A stretch of 42,128 bases of DNA from Streptomyces tailanensis (GTDB taxonomy: Bacteria; Actinomycetota; Actinomycetes; Streptomycetales; Streptomycetaceae): positions 1-42,128 of the forward strand of contig NZ_VTHJ01000073.1 in NCBI RefSeq assembly GCF_008386495.1. Direction: 5' to 3'. Positions 16,927 to 25,517 of the stretch are shown one piece after another (within the stretch, counting starts at the first letter, position 1; every line of letters begins with the position of its first letter). The notes under the pieces are model-generated. The model was not told where the DNA came from and ran no database searches. It saw only the letters and a list, made by a program, of their open reading frames with translations. A program made the translations under genes and the position numbers.

Positions 16927-17118
16927 CTATGCCGTCTGGTGGGCCAGTAGCGCCAGTGCCGTTATCAGGATCGCCAGCAGGGCGATCAGGGTCATGGGGC
17001 TCAGGTTCGCGAACAGGTTCTCCTGCTGGAGTCGCTCGCGACTGGCCCGGCACACGTGGCAGCGGCCCTCGGCGACGGGCGACGCGCAGTTCGCGCACAC
17101 CAACCGGTCGTACGTCAT
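16927..17118 (-). CDS. Small zinc-ribbon membrane protein
   Basis: A 63-residue protein with two Cys pairs (CANC near residue 8 and CHVC near 21), a treble-clef/zinc-ribbon signature. A charged stretch (ASRERLQQENLF) and one C-terminal membrane helix (LIALLAILITALALLA) follow. The ATG at 17118 is chosen because AAGGAGGG lies eight bases upstream, one of the strongest ribosome sites in the window; the frame is open 11 codons further. It diverges from ftsE with a 187-bp gap. It would be a membrane-tethered metal-binding protein with the ribbon in the cytoplasm or outside, depending on orientation. Function unknown; the link to ftsEX is only positional. Confidence 0.8.
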   Translation of the reverse strand: MTYDRLVCANCASPVAEGRCHVCRASRERLQQENLFANLSPMTLIALLAILITALALLAHQTA

Positions 17119-17305
17119 GCGCCTCGCCCTCCTTGCAGTGGCCTCACACACACCTCAACGCTTCGCGGAACCTGGACGTTCCTCTACCCACTGTGCCAGG
17201 TTCCCCCGGAGGTTGCGCGGGCGCCTACGAAAACCCGTGCCCCTTGCGGGGCGCGGGTACCGGTACAGTCACCGTCATCCATTCCCGACGGCCTGTGGTG
17301 CATCC

Positions 17306-17995
17306 GTGATCCGATTCGACAACGTGTCCAAGGTCTACCCGAAGCAGACCCGCCCCGCACTCAGGGATGTGTCCCTGGAGGTCGCGAAGGGCGAGTTCGT
17401 GTTCCTCGTGGGGTCCTCCGGCTCCGGAAAGTCGACCTTTCTGCGGCTGATCCTCCGGGAGGAGCGGTGCAGTCAGGGGCAGGTGCATGTCCTGGGCAAG
17501 GATCTCGCGCGCCTGTCCAACTGGAAGGTGCCGCAGATGCGCCGCCAGCTGGGGACGGTGTTCCAGGACTTCCGGCTGCTGCCGAACAAGACGGTCGGCG
17601 AGAACGTCGCCTTCGCGCAGGAGGTCATCGGCAAGTCGCGCGGTGAGATCCGCAAGTCCGTACCGCAGGTGCTGGAGCTGGTCGGGCTCGGCGGCAAGGA
17701 GGAGCGGATGCCCGGCGAGCTGTCCGGCGGTGAACAGCAACGTGTGGCGATCGCGCGGGCCTTCGTGAACCGGCCCAAGCTGCTGATCGCGGACGAGCCC
17801 ACCGGCAACCTCGACCCGCAGACCTCCGTCGGCATCATGAAGCTGCTCGACCGGATCAACCGGACGGGCACCACCGTGGTGATGGCGACCCACGACCAGA
17901 ACATCGTGGACCAGATGCGCAAGCGCGTCATCGAGCTGGAGAAGGGCCGCCTCGTCCGCGACCAGGCGCGCGGCGTCTACGGCTACCAGCACTGA
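17306..17995 (+). CDS. ftsE: Cell-division ABC ATPase FtsE
   Basis: A 229-residue ATPase of the FtsEX complex, which transmits ATP-driven movement through FtsX to peptidoglycan hydrolases. Motifs: Walker A GSSGSGKST (about 36-44), Q-loop FQDFRLLP, signature LSGGEQQRVAIARA, Walker B LLIADEPTGNLD, and switch His in MATHDQ. The FtsE-characteristic VIRFDNVSKVYP N terminus fixes the GTG start at 17306. No clear ribosome site is visible, so translation may be leaderless or weak. The open frame continues about 100 codons upstream, but that part is promoter DNA. ftsX follows after 45 bp. Confidence 0.97.
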   Translation: MIRFDNVSKVYPKQTRPALRDVSLEVAKGEFVFLVGSSGSGKSTFLRLILREERCSQGQVHVLGKDLARLSNWKVPQMRRQLGTVFQDFRLLPNKTVGENVAFAQEVIGKSRGEIRKSVPQVLELVGLGGKEERMPGELSGGEQQRVAIARAFVNRPKLLIADEPTGNLDPQTSVGIMKLLDRINRTGTTVVMATHDQNIVDQMRKRVIELEKGRLVRDQARGVYGYQH

Positions 17996-18040
17996 CCGCG
18001 TCTGATGACGACTGTCCACGGAAAGGCTTGACCAGACGCC

Positions 18041-18958
18041 ATGCGCGCCCAGTTCGTACTGTCGGAGATCGGAGTCGGTCTCCGCCGCAACCTCACCATG
18101 ACCTTCGCGGTCATCGTCTCCGTAGCCCTGTCCCTCGCCCTGTTCGGCGGCTCGCTGTTGATGAGCGATCAGGTCAGCCAGATGAAGGGCTACTGGTACG
18201 ACAAGGTCAACGTGTCGATCTTCCTGTGCAACAAGAGCGACGCGGAGTCCGACCCCAACTGCGCCAAGGGCGCGGTGACGACGGAGCAGAAGAACCAGAT
18301 CAAGTCCGATCTGGGCAAGATGTCGGTCGTCGACAACGTCGCCTACGAGTCGCAGGACGAGGCGTACAAGCACTACAAGGAGCAGTTCGGCGACTCGCCG
18401 CTGGCCAGCAGCCTCACGCCGGACCAGATGCAGGAGTCGTACCGCATCAAGCTGAAGGACCCGGAGAAGTACCAGGTCATCGCGAGCGCGTTCAACGGGC
18501 GTGACGGGGTGCAGTCGGTGCAGGACCAGAAGGGCATCCTGGACAACCTCTTCAAGCTGCTCGGGTATCTGAACTGGGCGGCGCGCGGTGTGATGGCGGT
18601 CATGCTGGTGGTGGCGCTGCTGCTGATCGTCAACACGGTGCGTGTCTCGGCGTTCAGCCGTCGTCGTGAGACCGGGATCATGCGGCTGGTCGGCGCCTCC
18701 GGCTTCTACATCCAGGCGCCGTTCATCATGGAGGCCGCGGTCGCCGGCATCATCGGCGGCACGCTCGCCTGCGGCTTCCTGGTCCTCGGGCAGTACTTCG
18801 TGATCGACAACGGAGTGTCACTGTCCACGAACCTTCCGCTCATCAATTTCGTCGGCTGGGACGCGGTCCTCACCAAGCTGCCGCTCATCCTCGCGGCGAG
18901 CTTCCTGATGCCCGCCTTGGCCGCTTTCTTCGCGTTGCGCAAGTACCTGAAGGTGTGA
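18041..18958 (+). CDS. ftsX: Cell-division membrane protein FtsX
   Basis: A 305-residue membrane subunit of FtsEX. A short cytoplasmic N terminus (RAQFVLSEIGVGLRRN) precedes the first membrane segment at about 22-42. A large extracytoplasmic domain follows (about 45-175), with the Cys pair in FLCNKSDAESDPNC and a helical YKEQFGDSPL region. This is the part that contacts hydrolases or their activators in other bacteria. Three further membrane segments are at about 185-210, 225-255 and 280-300. The ATG at 18041 fits the family start; GGAAAGG lies about 14 bases upstream, a weak spacing. A 12-bp-stem terminator follows, ending the ftsE-ftsX unit. Confidence 0.96.
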   Translation: MRAQFVLSEIGVGLRRNLTMTFAVIVSVALSLALFGGSLLMSDQVSQMKGYWYDKVNVSIFLCNKSDAESDPNCAKGAVTTEQKNQIKSDLGKMSVVDNVAYESQDEAYKHYKEQFGDSPLASSLTPDQMQESYRIKLKDPEKYQVIASAFNGRDGVQSVQDQKGILDNLFKLLGYLNWAARGVMAVMLVVALLLIVNTVRVSAFSRRRETGIMRLVGASGFYIQAPFIMEAAVAGIIGGTLACGFLVLGQYFVIDNGVSLSTNLPLINFVGWDAVLTKLPLILAASFLMPALAAFFALRKYLKV

Positions 18959-18970
18959 CGCACGCCAACA

Positions 18971-19000
18971 GGGCCGTACCGGCAAGCTCCGGTACGGCCC
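18971..19000 (+). terminator. Terminator of ftsE-ftsX
   Basis: GGGCCGTACCGG (18971-18982) pairs with CCGGTACGGCCC (18989-19000) around loop CAAGCT, then TTCGCCTTG. A 12-bp perfect stem directly after ftsX. Confidence 0.85.
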
Positions 19001-19025
19001 TTCGCCTTGTCCTAGACTCGCCGAC

Positions 19026-20270
19026 ATGTCAGGCCCGGACCTCTTCACCCGCCCGTCGCCCGCCACCGCCCCATCCGACGCGCTGCGCGCGACCCCTTCT
19101 GATTCAACCCGCCGCATCCGCCGCGGGGCGGCTCTGACGTTGGTCTTCGCGACCGTGCTCGGCACGGGTGCCGCTACCGGCTCCTTCGACGGCACGTACG
19201 GCCCGTACGGGGCGACGACCGCCGCAGCGGGTGCGCCGGCCCCCGGCGACCGGCGGCAGGACGTCGCCGACGCCGCCGCCGAGGCCATGGCCGAGGGCAA
19301 GTCCCCCATGGAGGCCGCCAAGAGCGCCGTCAGCCGCAGCGGCGACCGCTGGGGCGCGGTCTACTCCGAGGGCGAGTACGAGGAGTTCCAGGAGGCCCTC
19401 GACGGCGAGTACACCGGCGTAGGCCTGTGGGCCCGGCTGGAGCGCGACGGCCGTATCGAGGTGACCCGGGTCCAGGACGGCTCGCCCGCCGCCGAGGCCG
19501 GGATCCGCTCCGGCGACCGGCTGGTCAGCATCGACGGAGAGAAGGTCGACGGACGCCCCGTCACCGAGGTCGTCTCCTTACTGCGCGGCGACGCGCGCGG
19601 CGACGAGGCCGAGGACGCGAGCGCCGGCACGGAGGTGTCGCTGGGCCTGCGGCGCTCCACCCGGACTTGGACGGAGACCTTGCGCAGGGCCCGGCTGTCC
19701 ACCGAGGATGTGACCGTCAGCAGGCTCGGCCACGGGGTCAGCGTGATCAAGGTCGACGCGTTCACCAAGGGCTCAGGCGACATGGTGCGGGCCGCCGTCG
19801 AGCAGGCCGCCGAGGCCTCCGGCTTCGTCCTCGACCTGCGGGGCAACTCCGGCGGCCTGGTCACCGAGGCCGTCACCACCGCCTCCGCCTTCCTCGACGG
19901 CGGCCTCGTCGCCACGTACGACGTCGACGGCGAGCAGCACGCCCTGCACGCCGACGCCGGCGGCGACACCACCAGACCCCTGGTCGCGCTCGTCGACGGC
20001 GGCACGATGAGCGCGGCCGAACTGCTCACCGGAGCCCTCCAGGACCGCGGCCGCGCGGTGGTCGTGGGCTCGCGCACCTTCGGCAAGGGCTCGGTCCAGA
20101 TGCCGAGCCGCCTCCCCGACGGTTCCGTCGCCGAACTGACCGTCGGCCACTACAGCACCCCCTCCGGTCGCGGCGTCGACGGCCGCGGCATCACCCCCGA
20201 CCTCGAAGCCGACGAGGACGCCGTGCAGCGGGCCGAGACCGTACTGAGCGGGCTGGGCGAGGCCGAGTAG
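19026..20270 (+). CDS. S41 family C-terminal processing protease with PDZ domain
   Basis: A 414-residue exported serine protease. After a basic N terminus, one hydrophobic segment (GAALTLVFATVLGTGAAT, about 37-54) acts as signal or anchor. The PDZ domain spans roughly 125-205 (GVGLWARLERDGRIEV ... AGIRSGDRLVSIDGEKV) and binds substrate C termini. The S41 catalytic domain has FVLDLRGNSGGLVTEAV, then nucleophile Ser in GGTMSAAELL and general-base Lys in SRTFGKGSVQM, the normal Ser/Lys dyad. It probably trims secreted or envelope proteins outside the membrane. The ATG at 19026 follows the ftsX terminator by 25 bp, so its promoter may overlap that hairpin. smpB begins 71 bp downstream. Confidence 0.93.
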   Translation: MSGPDLFTRPSPATAPSDALRATPSDSTRRIRRGAALTLVFATVLGTGAATGSFDGTYGPYGATTAAAGAPAPGDRRQDVADAAAEAMAEGKSPMEAAKSAVSRSGDRWGAVYSEGEYEEFQEALDGEYTGVGLWARLERDGRIEVTRVQDGSPAAEAGIRSGDRLVSIDGEKVDGRPVTEVVSLLRGDARGDEAEDASAGTEVSLGLRRSTRTWTETLRRARLSTEDVTVSRLGHGVSVIKVDAFTKGSGDMVRAAVEQAAEASGFVLDLRGNSGGLVTEAVTTASAFLDGGLVATYDVDGEQHALHADAGGDTTRPLVALVDGGTMSAAELLTGALQDRGRAVVVGSRTFGKGSVQMPSRLPDGSVAELTVGHYSTPSGRGVDGRGITPDLEADEDAVQRAETVLSGLGEAE

Positions 20271-20341
20271 CCCGTCCCGGGGCCCAGCCGGTTAATCGGC
20301 TTTCCGCCGACCCCCTCCGTAGTGCGAAAATGGACGGCACT

Positions 20342-20893
20342 ATGAGCAAGGGAATGTACGTACCGAAGGAGTCCCAGCCCAAGCAGGGCGGGACGGCCGC
20401 CAAGGCCAGGGACGGCGAGAAGGGCGGCAAGAAGAAGATCGTCGCCCAGAACAAGAAGGCCCGGCACGACTACGCGATCATCGACACCTACGAGGCCGGC
20501 TTGGTGCTCATGGGCACCGAGGTCAAGTCGCTGCGCGAGGGACGGACCTCGCTGACCGACGGCTTCGTCCAGATCGACCGGGGTGAGGCGTGGCTGCACA
20601 ACGCCCACATCCCCGAGTACCACCAGGGCAGCTGGACCAACCACTCCGCGCGCCGCAAGCGCAAGCTGCTGTTGCACCGCGAGGAGATCGACAAGCTGGA
20701 GGTCAAGGCCCAGGAGACGGGCCACACGATCGTGCCCCTCGCCCTGTACTTCAAGGACGGCCGCGCGAAGGCCGAGATCGCCCTCGCCCGAGGCAAGAAG
20801 GAGTACGACAAGCGGCAGACCCTGCGGGAGAAGCAGGACCGCCGGGAGTCGGACCGCGCGATCGCGGCGGCCAAGCGCAGGCAGCGCGGCTAG
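20342..20893 (+). CDS. smpB: SsrA-binding protein SmpB
   Basis: A 183-residue partner of tmRNA in trans-translation, placing the tRNA-like domain in the A site of stalled ribosomes. Family motifs: IVAQNKKARHDYAIIDTYEAG, shortened as QNKKARHDYAI, then GTEVKSLREGR, HIPEYHQGSW, NHSARRKRKLLLH and the basic tail KRQTLREKQDRRESDR. The N terminus has a Lys/Gly-rich extension of about 40 residues, common in actinobacteria. Three in-frame ATGs lie at 20330, 20342 and 20354; none has a clear ribosome site, and 20342 (MSKGMYVP) is the middle choice. The ssrA gene lies 93 bp downstream on the same strand. Confidence 0.96.
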   Translation: MSKGMYVPKESQPKQGGTAAKARDGEKGGKKKIVAQNKKARHDYAIIDTYEAGLVLMGTEVKSLREGRTSLTDGFVQIDRGEAWLHNAHIPEYHQGSWTNHSARRKRKLLLHREEIDKLEVKAQETGHTIVPLALYFKDGRAKAEIALARGKKEYDKRQTLREKQDRRESDRAIAAAKRRQRG

Positions 20894-20945
20894 CCACAGG
20901 GAATACAGTGGCACGCGCTCGCGTTGGTCACGTACGATGGCACCA

Positions 20946-20966
20946 ACACCGGGCAAGTACCGGTGT
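20946..20966. promoter_or_regulatory. Hairpin between smpB and ssrA
   Basis: ACACCGG (20946-20952) pairs with CCGGTGT (20960-20966) around GCAAGTA. It ends 20 bases before the tmRNA 5' end and is followed by ATTGATAAAAC. It may be a weak smpB terminator or a site in the ssrA promoter/leader. Confidence 0.45.
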
Positions 20967-20986
20967 GAGCATTGATAAAACAACAT

Positions 20987-21389
20987 GGGGATGATCGGTT
21001 TCGACAGCGGATGTCGAAGCAGGGGAAGCGTGTCGAGGAAGCGGCCATGATCTCGTAAACCACAGGCCGAAAAAAATAATCGCCACTGTTAAGAGCGATT
21101 CTCCTCAGCAGCAGTTCTCCCTCGCCGCCTGATCTCAGGTAGCGACGAGACTGCTCCTGGTTAAAAGGAGTGTCAGCCCGGGGGTGTTCCCGACCCGGAT
21201 CCTGGCATCAGCTAGGGGACTAAACCTTGATCCCGGTCACGGGGTGAAGAGGGAAATCAAACAGTGACTGGGCCCGTCGGCGACTTGTTCGCGTGATCGC
21301 CGGGGCCGAGAAAAGCGCAGCGAACTGCACACGGAGAAGCCCTGATTCCGCACCGTTGGACGCGGGTTCGATTCCCGCCATCTCCACCA
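20987..21389 (+). ncRNA. ssrA: tmRNA (transfer-messenger RNA)
   Basis: About 403 nt. The 5' end GGGGATG pairs with CATCTCC at the 3' end, which is followed by A and an encoded CCA. The T-arm GCGGGTTCGATTCCCGC and the 5' GGTTTCGACAG are tmRNA hallmarks. The tag reading frame starts at GCC (21082) and ends at TGA (21130-21132). It encodes 16 residues, A-T-V-K-S-D-S-P-Q-Q-Q-F-S-L-A-A, with the LAA end recognised by proteases. The molecule rescues stalled ribosomes with SmpB, encoded just upstream. A strong hairpin terminator follows 12 bases after CCA. Confidence 0.97.
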
Positions 21390-21401
21390 TCACCATGTGG
21401 G

Positions 21402-21437
21402 CGAAGGCCCCGCTGCTCTCGGGCAGCGGGGCCTTCG
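21402..21437. terminator. Terminator between ssrA and convergent GH3 gene
   Basis: CGAAGGCCCCGCTGC (21402-21416) pairs with GCAGCGGGGCCTTCG (21423-21437), a perfect 15-bp stem with a 6-base loop. It lies 12 bp after ssrA and 11 bp beyond the minus-strand GH3 stop, so it can serve both directions. Confidence 0.92.
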
Positions 21438-21448
21438 TCATGTGTGCC

Positions 21449-24349
21449 TCAGCGCAGGGTGAACGTCGACAGGCGCAGGCCCTTCGGGAGTACGAGGTAC
21501 ACGTCCTGCCGGTTCTTTGCTGAACTGAGTCGCGCGGTCACCGTCTCGTACGTGTACGGCGATGACGTGCCGTCGAAGCGTGCCGTGCCGAGCAGGGTTC
21601 CGGTCGGCGAGCCCAGGCGGATCTGCACGTCACCGGCGGATCCGGCGAGCCGTGCCGTGAACTCCGCCCGGCCGGAGCCGAGTCGGGCGTCCTTGAACTT
21701 CAGCCAGGCGCCGTCGGCGGAGGCGCCGACCGCCGTGCCGTGGGTCTTCGACTCGTCGACCAGGCGTACGGAGTCGTAGTCGTCGAAGTTCTCGGCGCGG
21801 GTGACCTTCGACAGGTCCCGGGGCGGGATCGTCTCGCCGCGCGCCTTCAGGGTCGTACGGGCGCGGATGTCGGTGGACGAGGCGCCGGCCAGGACGTCGT
21901 ACGTGCCGGTCTCGACGACCCACTTGGAGCGGGTGACGTCCCAGTGGGCGAGGTCCCGTTCGCGGAGGTCGAGTTTCACGGTCTTCGTCTCGCCGGGCTT
22001 CAGGGTCACCCGGTCGAAGGACTGGAGGCGTTTGAGGGGCTGTTTGTCGCGGGAGACGCGCTGGTGGGTGTAGAGCTGGACGACCTCGTCGCCGGTGCGG
22101 CGGCCGGTGTTGGTGACCGGGAGTTCGTAGCCGCCGGGGACGCGCTTCAGGGTGCCGTAGCGGAAGGTCGTGTAGGAGAGGCCGTAGCCGAACTCGTGGA
22201 GCGGGTCGCCCTTGAAGTACTGGTAGGTGCGGTCGTGCTTGATGTTGTCGTACTCCAGGATCGAGGGCAGGTCGGCCTCCGACCGGTACCAGGTCTGGGT
22301 GAGGCGGCCGGCCGGGTTGGCGTCGCCGAAGAGGAGGTCGGCGAGGGCGTTGCCGGTCTCCTGGCCCGCGTGGGTGGTCCACAGGACGGCCGGGACCTGT
22401 CGTTCGAGGGCGCCGAGGGTGGTCGGGTAGCTGTTCTCGACGATGACGACAGTGCGGGGGTTGGCCGCGCGGACCGCCTTGACCAGGGCCTCCTGGGCGG
22501 GGGCGAGGGCCAGGGACTCGCGGTCGTCGTTCTCGCGGCCGTTGATCGCGGGCATCGAGCCGACGACCACGACCGCCGTGTCCTTACCCTTCACCGCGGC
22601 CACGGCGTCCGCGACACCGCTGCGGACCACGTCCTTCGTGTAGTGGGCCGCCCGCTCCTTGGTGACCAGGCCGAGGGTGCCGTCGGGGCCGGTCGGGCCG
22701 AGGTAGACGGGGTTCGACCACCAGGGTTCGCGGGTCTCGTAACCGGCGTAACGGAGCAGGTACGTGCCGTCGGGCTGGTCCTCCAGCGCGAACTGCTGCT
22801 GGACGAACCAACCGCTGGGCTGTACCTGGTCGTTGACGAAGTTCGACCAGTTGTAGCCGACGTATTTGTCGTTGGCCGCCGACTTCAGGGTGACGATGCC
22901 GGCGCCCCAGTCGTAGACGTCGAACTGCGTGCTTGCTCCTTCGGCCGCTGTTTCTTTCAGGGGTTCGCCGTCCGCGTCCGTGCCGGCCGTCACGTAGGCG
23001 CCGGTATCCGTGTTGCGGAGGGTGATGCGGTCCACGCCCTCGCTGCTCGCGACGGTGGTGCCGAGCTTGGTCTCTATGCCGTCCTTGGGCGTGACGGCGT
23101 AGGGGAGGGTGCCGGAGTACCAGTCCGTGTAGAGGGTGTCGGAGAGGGGGCCGACGACGGCCACGTTCTTCTGGGAGGGCTTGAGCGGGAGCGACGTCTT
23201 GTCGTTCTTGAGGAGTACCGCCGCCTCGGTGGCCGCCTCGCGGGCCAGTCTCTGGTGGGCCGGGCTGTTGATGACCGACTTGTCGATCGCGCCGTACTTG
23301 CCGCCGCCCGGGTCGAACTCGCCCAGGCGGACGCGGAGGCTCAGGATGTGCCGGACCGCGGTGTCGACGTCCGACTCCTTCAACAGGCCGGTGGACAGGG
23401 CCGACTTGACGGCGTCCGTCGTCTTCGCGGAGTTGGTGTCGTCCGAGGTGAAGCTGTCGATACCGGCCTTCAGGGCGGCGGCGTCGCCCTCGGCGAGGGT
23501 CGCGTAGTAGTTCTGCTGGGCCGGGTCGGCCAGGTTGTTGGGCGCGTAGGCGTCGGTGACGTTGAGGAGGTCGTACGTCGACCAGGTGCGGACGTCGTTC
23601 AGGGCTGGGTTCACTGTGGCCGGGCGGCCGTTGACGAGGTTGTACGAGGACATGACGCCGGTGGCCGCGTTCGCCTCGATGGCCGGCTTGTACGCCGGCT
23701 CCTCGTACTCCTTGAGGACGCGGGGGCGGAGGTCGGAGGAGGTTGTCGTGCGGTTGACCTCGTTGTTGTTGCCGAGGAAGTGCTTCAGGGTGGGGGCCGT
23801 TCTGAGGTGGTCGGGGTCGCCGCCGGTCAGGCCTGTGCCGTATGCCGTCGCCATGGCGCCGGTGAGGAGGGGGTCCTCGGAGTAGCCCTCCTCGTTGCGG
23901 CCCCAGCGGGGGTCTCTGAGCGGGTTGACGACTGGGGCCCAGAGGTTCAGGCCCCAGCCGGGTGGGCGTTCTTGCTGGAAGCCGCGGGCTTCGTCTCCGA
24001 CCGCTGAGCCGACGCGTTGGATCAGCTGTGGGTTCCAGGTTGAGGCCAGGCCTATTGCCTGGGGGAAGACCGTGGTTTCGCCGAGCCAGGCCACTCCGTG
24101 GAGGGCTTCCGTGCCGGTTTTGAAGGGGGCGATGTCGAGGCGGGGGATCGCGGGTTGGTGCTGGTGGAGGAGGGAGACCTTCTCGTCGAGGGTCAGGCGG
24201 GAGAGGAGGTCGTTTACGCGTTGGGTTGTTGGGAGTTGGGGGTTGCGGAAGGGGTACGTGGGGTCGGCTGCGGTTGAGGGGGCTGTTGCTGTGAGGCCTG
24301 TCAGCAGGGCCAGGGTGGTTATGAGTGTGGTTCTTCGCTTGCCTTTCAT
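21449..24349 (-). CDS. Secreted multidomain GH3 glycoside hydrolase (beta-xylosidase/beta-glucosidase type)
   Basis: A 966-residue exported enzyme. The signal peptide is MKGKRRTTLITTLALLTGLT with likely cleavage after STAA. The GH3 N-domain follows: TGTEALHGVAW, NLWAPVVNPLRDPRWGR, LKHFLGNN and VMSSYNLVNGRPA, with Asp of NVTDAYAPNN the probable nucleophile. GH3 C-domain motifs are VAVVGPLSD, VVVVGSMPAINGRENDDRE and VLWTTHAGQETGNALADLLFG. Between the two, at about 435-560, sits an inserted beta-rich segment (NTDTGAYVTAG, NDKYVGYNW) like a fascin or beta-trefoil fold. An FnIII-like domain (RTGDEVVQLYTHQ) and a C-terminal CBM6-like beta-sandwich end the protein. AAAGGAG seven bases ahead supports ATG 24349. 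It probably attacks beta-linked oligosaccharides outside the cell for the neighbouring importer. Exact substrate unknown. Confidence 0.9.
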   Translation of the reverse strand: MKGKRRTTLITTLALLTGLTATAPSTAADPTYPFRNPQLPTTQRVNDLLSRLTLDEKVSLLHQHQPAIPRLDIAPFKTGTEALHGVAWLGETTVFPQAIGLASTWNPQLIQRVGSAVGDEARGFQQERPPGWGLNLWAPVVNPLRDPRWGRNEEGYSEDPLLTGAMATAYGTGLTGGDPDHLRTAPTLKHFLGNNNEVNRTTTSSDLRPRVLKEYEEPAYKPAIEANAATGVMSSYNLVNGRPATVNPALNDVRTWSTYDLLNVTDAYAPNNLADPAQQNYYATLAEGDAAALKAGIDSFTSDDTNSAKTTDAVKSALSTGLLKESDVDTAVRHILSLRVRLGEFDPGGGKYGAIDKSVINSPAHQRLAREAATEAAVLLKNDKTSLPLKPSQKNVAVVGPLSDTLYTDWYSGTLPYAVTPKDGIETKLGTTVASSEGVDRITLRNTDTGAYVTAGTDADGEPLKETAAEGASTQFDVYDWGAGIVTLKSAANDKYVGYNWSNFVNDQVQPSGWFVQQQFALEDQPDGTYLLRYAGYETREPWWSNPVYLGPTGPDGTLGLVTKERAAHYTKDVVRSGVADAVAAVKGKDTAVVVVGSMPAINGRENDDRESLALAPAQEALVKAVRAANPRTVVIVENSYPTTLGALERQVPAVLWTTHAGQETGNALADLLFGDANPAGRLTQTWYRSEADLPSILEYDNIKHDRTYQYFKGDPLHEFGYGLSYTTFRYGTLKRVPGGYELPVTNTGRRTGDEVVQLYTHQRVSRDKQPLKRLQSFDRVTLKPGETKTVKLDLRERDLAHWDVTRSKWVVETGTYDVLAGASSTDIRARTTLKARGETIPPRDLSKVTRAENFDDYDSVRLVDESKTHGTAVGASADGAWLKFKDARLGSGRAEFTARLAGSAGDVQIRLGSPTGTLLGTARFDGTSSPYTYETVTARLSSAKNRQDVYLVLPKGLRLSTFTLR

Positions 24350-24370
24350 GTCAGGGCTCCTTTGGGCTTT

Positions 24371-24495
24371 GCCTAGTAGCTCGGGTGGACATGTTTCGTT
24401 GGCGGGTGCGGGTTTGTGGGGGCTTGCCGCGCCCACGCGGCGGAGCCGCAAATCGACACAGCCCCGCGCCCCTGAAAGGCGCCTCCGGCGCCCCT
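24371..24495 (-). repeat. Dispersed palindromic repeat, copy D
   Basis: Corresponds to one arm of the family, with the block GGCGGGTGCGGG, then CCGCGCCCACGCGGCGGAGCCGC, ATCGACACAGCCCCGCGCCCCTGAAAGG. It ends in GGCGCC-TCC-GGCGCC, a mini-hairpin. It fills the gap between the LacI gene end and the GH3 gene start, both on the minus strand. It may terminate the operon and isolate the GH3 gene, whose promoter would then lie within or beside the repeat. Confidence 0.8.
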
Positions 24496-24509
24496 GGTAC
24501 CAGCCCCGT

Positions 24510-25517
24510 TTACATCGTCCTCGGGGCCGTGCTCGCCCTCGCCGTCAAGCGGGGTCTCAGTAACGTCGCGCTCGGGACCGGGGTGTTGTCCAGCTTGGAC
24601 ATCAGGAGGTGTACCGCCTGTTCGCCCACCTCCCTCGACGGGATGGCGATGGACGTGACCGGGACCGGGAGGGTCTCGGCGAGTTCGTCGGGGCAGAGGG
24701 CGGTGAGGGAGAGGTCGGTGGGGATGCGCAGGCCGAGGTGTTCGAAGGCGTCGATCAGGGGTTCCAGGATGGCCTCGTTGTGGATGACGACGCCGGTGAG
24801 GGCGGGCTGTTCGCGCAGGAGGCGCTCGGCGACCGTGCGGGCGGCGGCGGGGGTGGCCTCGCAGGGGTGGACCGTGGACGACATGCCGAGGCGGGCGGCG
24901 GCCGCGGTGAAGCCCTGGACGACGCGTTGCGCGAAGGCGGTCTGGCGGACGTAGACCTCCGGGGGTGAGCCGATCAGGCCGATCACGCGGTGGCCGAGGC
25001 CGGCGAGGTGCTCCACGCACAGTTCGCCGGCCGCCTTGAAGTCGAGGTCGATGCAGGTCAGGCCGGCGGGGTCGGCGGGGAAGCCGATCAGTACCGAGGG
25101 GCGGTCCAGGGCGCGGAGCAACGGCAGGCGGGGGTCGTGGAGTTGGACGTCCATCACGATCAGGGCGTCCACCAGGGCGGTGTCCGCCACACGCCGCAGG
25201 CCCTCCTCGCCCTCCTCCTGGGTGAGGAGGAGGACGTCGTGGTCGTGCTCGCGAGCCGTCGTCACGACCGAGACCGCGAACTGCATGACCACCGGGACGT
25301 TGATGCCGGCCCGTAACGGCACCACCATCGCCAGGACGTTCGACTTGTTGCTGGCCAGGGCGCGGGCGCCCGCGTGCGGGCGGTAGCCGAGTTCGCGGAT
25401 GGAAGCCTCGACCCGGGCCCGGGTCTCCGCCGAGATGGGGCGTTTGCCGCTGAGGGCGTAGGAGACGGTGCTGGGGGAGACGCCCGCGTGCCGGGCCACA
25501 TCAGTGATCTTCACCAT
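24510..25517 (-). CDS. LacI-family transcriptional regulator
   Basis: A 335-residue sugar-responsive regulator and last gene of the ABC/GH31 operon. Residues 1-50 are the LacI helix-turn-helix and hinge: ITDVARHAGVSPSTVSYALS, then ISAETRARVEASIRELGYRPH. The rest is a periplasmic-binding-protein-like sensor (LAMVVPLRAG, DALIVMDVQL, HLAGLGHRVIGLIG, GVVIHNEAILEPLIDAFE). Its ATG shares one base with the GH31 stop (TGATG), a coupling arrangement. The likely targets are the palindromes at 31013-31051 ahead of the operon, giving autoregulation. The inducer is presumably the transported sugar. Confidence 0.93.
   Translation of the reverse strand: MVKITDVARHAGVSPSTVSYALSGKRPISAETRARVEASIRELGYRPHAGARALASNKSNVLAMVVPLRAGINVPVVMQFAVSVVTTAREHDHDVLLLTQEEGEEGLRRVADTALVDALIVMDVQLHDPRLPLLRALDRPSVLIGFPADPAGLTCIDLDFKAAGELCVEHLAGLGHRVIGLIGSPPEVYVRQTAFAQRVVQGFTAAAARLGMSSTVHPCEATPAAARTVAERLLREQPALTGVVIHNEAILEPLIDAFEHLGLRIPTDLSLTALCPDELAETLPVPVTSIAIPSREVGEQAVHLLMSKLDNTPVPSATLLRPRLTARASTAPRTM

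Noticed and set aside
21740..24007. Long plus-strand frame (755 codons) opposite the GH3 gene.
   Set aside because: Val/Gly/Arg-rich complement of a confirmed enzyme; no start signal or domain.
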